Assembly: GCF_030272615.1 (NCBI RefSeq)
Contig: NC_081406.1
Span: 217,258,997 to 217,322,996, forward strand
Reading direction: 5' to 3'
Length of the DNA stretch: 64,000 nucleotides
Origin: Cryptomeria japonica
Taxonomy: Eukaryota > Streptophyta > Pinopsida > Cupressales > Cupressaceae
Shown here: piece after piece, positions 56,387 to 64,000 of the stretch
Position numbering within the stretch: the first letter of the stretch is position 1
How the letters are laid out: the number at the start of each line of letters is the position of its first letter
Made by a program: the position numbers and the translations under genes
The notes under the pieces: generated by a model
The model's input: only the letters and a program-made list of their open reading frames with translations
Told to the model about the DNA's origin: nothing
Database searches by the model: none

Positions 56387-59300
56387 ATTTTAATATTTCT
56401 TTCATTGAAAGTTAAAACAGACTTTGAGATATCAATTTTGTAAAATTGATTCACATAATTGACATGAATTATAATCTCAATTCCATTGCTTTCAGAAACT
56501 TTGCACCCAAAACAACCAATGGCTCTTTGAGTCTGGCTGAATACAAGGCTCCCATATTAAAAAAAAAATGAAGTTTGGATCATATCCTAGATAAATTTGA
56601 AAAACACAAAGAAACAGAAACCCTCTTTGCATTAAACTATTGCAGAATGCAAAAGTACACTTTTACTTGCTCCATAATTTTAGACAAGTTAAAAGTCTGA
56701 AACCAAAACACAACTTTTAACGAATTCACTTGTTAACAAAAAAATGTTCATATAAACAGATGAATTACTCTATGTTGCATGCACAGACACTAGTCAGCGA
56801 ATTCGGGTCCCGGTTTAGAAACAGTTGACTGTTTCCCGGTAACCGTACACCTTAAAATCTTCCTATGGCATTACATGATACAAGAGCTTTTGCATGCATC
56901 AAAATTTTCTTGCTTAAGGTAAGTTATTGGGCCAAAGAAGAGATTTAATGGTCTGGATATCATTGGGCCAATGAAGAGATTTTACACCATCGCTCGAGCA
57001 ACCTCAATATTGCATACAAATATCTCAAACATTGAGCGAAAAGCTCCAAAATGGTCAGGTTTTCATAAGCTGAAAGACCATTTGTTTCATTAATCAAATC
57101 TACCAGTTCATCCTACTGTGCTCAAACATATGCGGTAATTCACACACACAAATCATTATCACTGTCTCATTCTCGTTGAGTGTATCATTTCTTTGATATC
57201 TTTTATCATATTTTTTTTGCTTTGATTTATTTGGATAGTTCATCTGCAATCACACTAATAGATTAGTTCAAACTGCAATCACACTAATAGATTAATAGAT
57301 TAGTTCAAACAGCAAACAGTAAAAAAAAAATGTGTGAAAAATTCTGATTTTAAACTTTGATTTGTTTAAGACCGTCATCTGAAATCACACTGAAAAAAGA
57401 TTGTTTCAATCTGCAAGTTCATGGGAGGATTCCATTTTCGTTCCAGAAAACCAAAATAAAACAAATTTGACTCTGAATTTTAACTTGTTTAAACGACTCA
57501 TATAAAATCACATTTCCATTTCCTGAAACGAAAAATGGAATCCCCCGATGAGCTTGCATTGTCAGATAATCTTCTTCCATTGTCTTTGCAGCAGCTTTAA
57601 AATGGAAAATCAATTATGTGGACACTCTCTTTCTTTGTCACAAAAATGGCTGCCAAAATACTCTGGTCTTTATGTAAGATGAAAGCTCCCAGGAAATTGT
57701 CTCTTAGACACTTAATTCGAATTCAGCACGCTTCAAAGTAATATATATATATATATAGAATACTTTAGACATTTCCACCACAATCGTCACAAAATCTTCC
57801 TGCTATGGAACCAAAGCTACTATATCTTAAGCACGACACACTAATTCTTATAAAATCTAACGTAAGCCTCGGGAACCCAGGCAATCAATTTATTTATTAG
57901 TTTTGCTAAATGCATTTAGCACTTTACCTGTGAAATTATTTCTTGAGCCAACAAAGCAAGTGCAAACAATAAAGCATCCTAGCTGATCTGCAAAATATGA
58001 GATATTAAACAGAATCAAGGCAGGTGGGAGAATAATTTGTTCCCGAGTACAAACAACAAAAGCAATTCGCATCTCTTTTTGGAGGCACGTATTATTTATT
58101 AATAATCCCAAACCTTTTGTAGGCTGTAGAAACGGTGTTTAGGCTCCAAGTTTATATTAAATTGTCCAAATCTAGTTCAAAACAAGCTCAAATAATTATT
58201 CTATTTTACTTTCATGTTGTTTAGGAGTAGGTTAAATTAGAAATCATTTAAATTCTTAAAATGATTAAATCTTCGATATTCAAAAAGTTCTAATTAATTA
58301 TCAATGAGTAATTTCTTTTTTTTCTTTAGAAACTAAAATCATATCCAAATGTTTAATATGTTTTATCATATTTAAATTTGAATTAAAAAACATTAAAAAA
58401 TAATAAAAATCTATTCACCTGCTCATTTGATTATTGTGTTAGCTCAACAAGGACGAGTAAAAAATCATATATGCTTGGAAGATCAACTAAAAATTATTCT
58501 CATTATCTCATCGTTCGACTTTCTGATTTGTCCCTATTATTATTGAAATATATGATGTGTCAAGGTATAACCAGTCAAAGATCTAATCTGGATTGGATAA
58601 ACACAAATTTAGACATGTAACTTCAACCATATTCAATCCACAATGTAAAGACATTAACGTCTAACAAAAAACAAAATTAATATGAAGAAGATCGATGTTG
58701 GAGAATGACTGCCAATTGTATTTTTGTGTTGAACATATCTATGATTCATTAGATTAAAGCCAAAAAAATGTTCCTCAGCATATTAAGTCGACATTTGTAT
58801 CAAAAAGCCGTAGAGGATTACTGTAGATTGCACAGGGAAAAATATAAACAAAACTAGAGTAAAAAATTCAGTTCCAATTGTTAAAAACAAAAACTTGGAT
58901 ATTTTTCAATTCTAAAAAACAATAATTTATATGGTGTATGATAATAAATCATAATAGTAATTAAATATATTATAATAGAGCCAAATATATAGCAATGGCA
59001 CGGTACTCTTTACCAATGTCATGTTTCGAAAGATTTTGTAAATATACAATTATAGACTTTACATTTGAGTGTAGACTAAGGTAGAAATAATTTTTATATT
59101 GTCATAATTCTTTGTTTGTCTTTGATTGGCTCAAAATAATTTTGAGAGACATAATAAGTGTATAATAGAAGAAATTATAAAATAAGAAAGTTTTGTTTAC
59201 CATGTCTTATTGATATAGAGATTATTACTAGCAATTTGTTGTGCAATGGGTATGTCAAAGAGGCGTGGAATGTCAATTGCGGAAAATTTGGTCTATTTTT

Positions 59301-59499
59301 TGCATAAATTTGTGTAGACTTGCATGACATCAATTGGTATGCCATGATGTTTTTTGTGCAACAAAGGTCTCAATTGAGAGGTGATAGCTTAAAATCAACT
59401 ATACATCCACTTACAACGATTCAATCATAACTAAAACAAAACTTTTAAATTGCGAAGATAATAAAATTTCATTACTAATGGGCTCATGTTATGTTCGCA
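56387..59499. other. AT-rich region, no genes; foldback and short repeats
   Basis: No convincing coding frame. Small features: a 29-bp unit CTGCAATCACACTAATAG repeated twice at 57244-57310, a foldback at 57411-57559 and a TA run near 57740-57757. The frames at 57419-57613 and 57890-58111 are unsupported. Confidence 0.5.
57411..57559. repeat. Imperfect foldback with about 40-bp arms
   Basis: Left arm 57411-57449 (core GGATTCCATTTTCGTT) and right arm 57519-57559 (core AACGAAAAATGGAATCC) are inverse complements with about five mismatches and one bulge over 37 bases; the loop is about 70 nt. The size resembles a plant microRNA precursor, but a MITE relic is equally possible. Confidence 0.55.
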
Positions 59500-60835
<1,336 letters not shown>

Positions 60836-62584
60836 AATCAAATGACATGCTACCCTCAACATATCTCCCTAAGGACATGCTATCCTTAAATCATTGGCAT
60901 GAAATGAGTAATGAAAAGTTAGTTTCTCTCTCTTTATCTATCACTCTTAACATTTAATTTAGGTTTTAAGTTGAAATTTATTTTATTTTATAAATTATAA
61001 TAAAATTTACGGTTGGATTAGTACATCTCTAGTCGACTAGTCTTGCCTCAACTCGCCCCTTCCTGACCCCAACTAGGCAATAAAATAAGCCCAAGATAAG
61101 GTGAGTTGGGCATTAGGCTGGGTCGTGGGGATACCATTGACGTAAGAAAAAGAATAAAATTCAAATATAATTATTCTACAAGAAGTAAAATTTTAGTAAG
61201 ACAAAATATATAAATTAAATTAATGCTAATATCTTTCGATTATTTGTAATTTTATATAAAAACATTAAAAGAAATTTAAGTTCATAAAAAATAATTTTTT
61301 AAAAGTAGTAGAGAATTAGAATACAATTAAAAACAAATAGAATATCTAATAAAATAAGATAAAATTAAATATATTCAAAAGAAAGATTTTTATTCAAAAT
61401 GTAATTATTATACAATGATTAAAATTTTAATAAGACAAATAATTATAAATTAAAGTAATTCTAATAATTTTTAATTATTAGTTTTAAATTATGGAAAAAT
61501 AAAAAAGAACAACAACAACAACTAGAATAAAAATAAAACTAATTCTTTTAAATGTTTTTTTTGTGTTTTTAAGAAACTTAAAAAAGATAGAATGTCCTAA
61601 TAAAAGAAATAATATTAAGAGATATTTTAAGTGAAACAAGTTAATAATAAAAGCTATAAATAGGTGGTTCACTTCATATAGGAAAATTAAATAATTATAA
61701 ATTAAAATAATTTTAATAATTTTTAATTACTATTTGTAATCTCATAATAAAATATTAAAAAAAGAAAAAGAAGAACAAGAAAAACTAGAATTAGAATAAA
61801 GTTAATTGTTTCTTTCTCAATATATATATTTTTTTGAAACTTGAAAAAAATGATATTAATAGATATTCTAATAAAAAGAAAATAATAGTAAAAGATATAT
61901 TTTTTCTTTTATATGCATTCTTATTATTCAAATGTATATTTTTTGAAATTTTATTCTAAATTATTTCTTTTTATTTAAATTAATATAAATTTAATCATAT
62001 GTTTCCAATTAATTCTATAGTCTTCCATCCTTCTAGTCAATTTTGAACCATTGATTTCATAAATATGTGGTTCACTTCATATAAGGAATTCCTTCGACAT
62101 AAATATAAGTATTTTTAATTTTATGTTTTATATTTTTTTCATTTTTTATTATGAATATTATTATTTAATTTAATTTTACATTATTTAATTTTAATATCAA
62201 AATTGTTATTAATATGTTTTTTACAAAGTTAGATTAAGATTAATTTATTTTAAAGTTTTAATTCATTTGAATTGAAATATGCTTACAAAGTAGCCTTTTA
62301 TTTTTAATATTTTTGAGGCATTAATTGCGAGTAGTAGGCAATATGATTTCGTATTGCAGATAATGAAAACCTTCAATATTTAAGATGATAGGACTTATGA
62401 AGTGTGTGAAATGCGGGAAGCAATTTATGAGAGGAGAATAACATGGGATGTTCTCATTATTTATTTTGGTGAGGTGGTGATAGTATAAATACTACATCAA
62501 AATTATATAGTTGGTGTAACTAGCTCAAAAAAGTCCACTAAAAATGAAAATTAATTTTAGCCTCCAAACAAGAATACAACAAGT
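60836..62584. repeat. AT-rich region with diverged 234-252-bp tandem repeats
   Basis: From about 61153 to 61920 a unit of roughly 240 bp recurs three times with divergence. Anchors are AAAATTTTAGTAAG at 61187 and AAAATTTTAATAAG at 61421, and AATTATAAATTAAA at 61441 and 61693. The phrase GGTGGTTCACTTCATATA also occurs twice (about 61659 and 62064). No genes seen. Confidence 0.6.
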
Positions 62585-63187
62585 GGCTTTCTAGGGGACA
62601 ATTTCTAATGATCAACTAAAGAAAATGTTTACCTTCGTCGATCCCATGATATTTTACATGGTGAAAATTATACTCAGAGATGATTATATGAGGATAAAGT
62701 ACAAGTATATAACCAATGCAAATGTGGCATTAATGTTTTTGATTTGGTGCCTTGAACTAGGCATGAATGAGGACACCAAGAAGATAATGAAAAAATGTGT
62801 TCATGGAGAATGGTGTTGGAGACTCAATGCCCTAATTTATTTCTTTTTCCCTAGAAAAAAATTCATGGTGAAGGGTGTTGAGTGGATGGATTCCCCAGAC
62901 TTCACCCTAATATTGCACCCCTTCCATTTTGGGTATGCATCATTCGATAAGGAAGAGCATCAGACAGAAGCTTTGGTGGAGTGGTAGTTTCTCAAAGAAC
63001 ACTTGAGGAGTTGTTGTAGTAATGGGAAGAGGAGCTATTACAAGGGATTCTTGAGGCGATGTTGAAGAAAATAAGAAGAGGGAGCTTCAAGAAGGAAGAT
63101 AATAGGGAGGTATTACAAGGGATTCTTGAGGAGGTGTTGAAGAAAATAAGAAGAGGGAGCTTCAAAAAGGAAGATAATAGGGAGGTA
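62585..63187 (+). pseudogene. Unrecognised frame ending in a duplicated 25-residue unit
   Basis: The frame 62625-62987 (120 codons from M-F-T-F-V-D-P-M, open further upstream to about 62597) contains E-L-G-M-N-E-D-T-K-K and W-M-D-S-P-D-F. A one-base shift near 62985 continues into R-T-L-E-E-L-L and a basic/acidic helix-like unit (G-I-L-E-A-M-L-K-K-I-R-R-G-S-F-K-K-E-D-N). That unit is encoded twice by a 75-bp tandem duplication (63036-63110 and 63111-63185). I do not recognise the family. It may be a retroelement accessory ORF or a decayed host gene; no retroelement domains flank it. Confidence 0.4.
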
Positions 63188-64000
63188 TGCTAGGCAAAGA
63201 AAGCCATAATAAATTGAATGTCAACATGTCAATATTTTGTCAATGTTTTGCATATCTGATAGACTTCGATGGAGGTGGGTCGATATGTATGTAAGTTTGT
63301 AAATTTTGTAGCTATGAGTAGGGGTTGGATAAAGAGCCTAATTTTGTATTGGTGGGGTTTCTTGGGTATACCTATGAATTTAATCATGTGTGCTAAAGCC
63401 ACATTTATAAAGTTGTGAACTTGATCTCAATTATTAATATATAAAAAAGTATTTTACTGATAAAAAAGGTAAAATTGTTACAATAGATAATTATAACAAA
63501 ATATTAAAATATTATAATTATATATTTATTATATTTTTTGGAAAAAAACAAGTTTACAAATATAATCACGATTAAGATTGAAGTTAAGATTATAAATAGA
63601 TTTAAAATGAATTACATGCATGGATATATAACTATACAAATTTCTTCTTAAATATATACAAATCACATCTAGTAATAATAAGTTTAAATTGAATAATTCA
63701 TTAAATTATTTTTTTTAAATTAATACATTCCTTATCAAATTTAAACTTTTAGGCCCTTGACTTATACTAAATTTTAGACAATATTAAATACAATAAATTA
63801 ATTTTATATCATATCATTAAAAAAGATCATGCATAATGATTACATATTAAAACTGTATTTGTCGATATTTTGTTGTATAATACATAATAATTTTTTTTTA
63901 TTGAAGTTATTATAAATCAATTGATTATTTTATTTCATGGAGTACCTTAATTAAATTTTATCTAGAGAATTAAAATTTAGTGATTTTAATATTCTAGCCT
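63188..64000. other. AT-rich right edge, no gene seen
   Basis: The first 230 bp after the unrecognised frame are less AT-rich and could be its 3' flank. The rest is AT-rich with no repeats or frames I can support. Confidence 0.5.

Overview
The window reads as gene-poor repeat DNA from a large seed-plant genome. A gymnosperm such as a conifer is my inference, from the AT-rich background and the deep stacking of old retrotransposons. I see no convincing host protein-coding gene, rRNA, tRNA or CRISPR array. Almost every long reading frame is a decayed retroelement gene with internal stops and frameshifts.

Layout. 1-927: the 5' end of a Ty1/copia element on the minus strand (gag start, PBS, LTR), running off the window edge. 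1226-1695: a LINE RNase H remnant. 2749-4319: a small complete LTR element with 6-bp target duplications and no recognisable genes. 4326-7394: AT-rich sequence without genes.

7411-28606 is a full-length-type L1 LINE on the minus strand (LINE-A: ORF1, ORF2, then an unusual third ORF and a 3' UTR). It is split inside its reverse transcriptase by a 13.1-kb Ty3/gypsy element on the plus strand (gypsy-1, 11562-24656, 5-bp duplication CTTCC). Gypsy-1 itself carries a 5'-truncated LINE copy (14496-15787) in its gag-pol region. Between LINE-A and a second LINE lies a minus-strand Ty1/copia element (copia-2, 28607-46686). The 3' LTR of copia-2 is interrupted by an 11.3-kb Tat-type Ty3/gypsy element (gypsy-2, 30471-41726) and by an AT-rich block.

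46687-56165 holds a second minus-strand LINE (LINE-B), whose ORF1 is broken by an insertion bounded by inverted repeats. From 56166 on the DNA is AT-rich, with a 40-bp LINE tail insertion, a foldback, a 1.3-kb GA/GATA-rich satellite block, diverged AT-rich tandem repeats and one unrecognised reading frame with a 75-bp in-frame duplication.

Order of events inferred from nesting: LINE-A first, then gypsy-1 into it, then a LINE fragment into gypsy-1; separately copia-2, then gypsy-2 into its LTR. The most interesting signal is a protein region of unknown function. It appears collinearly in the third ORF of LINE-A (downstream of ORF2) and in the third ORF of gypsy-1 (between integrase and the 3' LTR), two retrotransposon classes with unrelated replication. 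The same LINE 3' terminus occurs at three places in the window. All family calls come from reading motifs; no database search was run.
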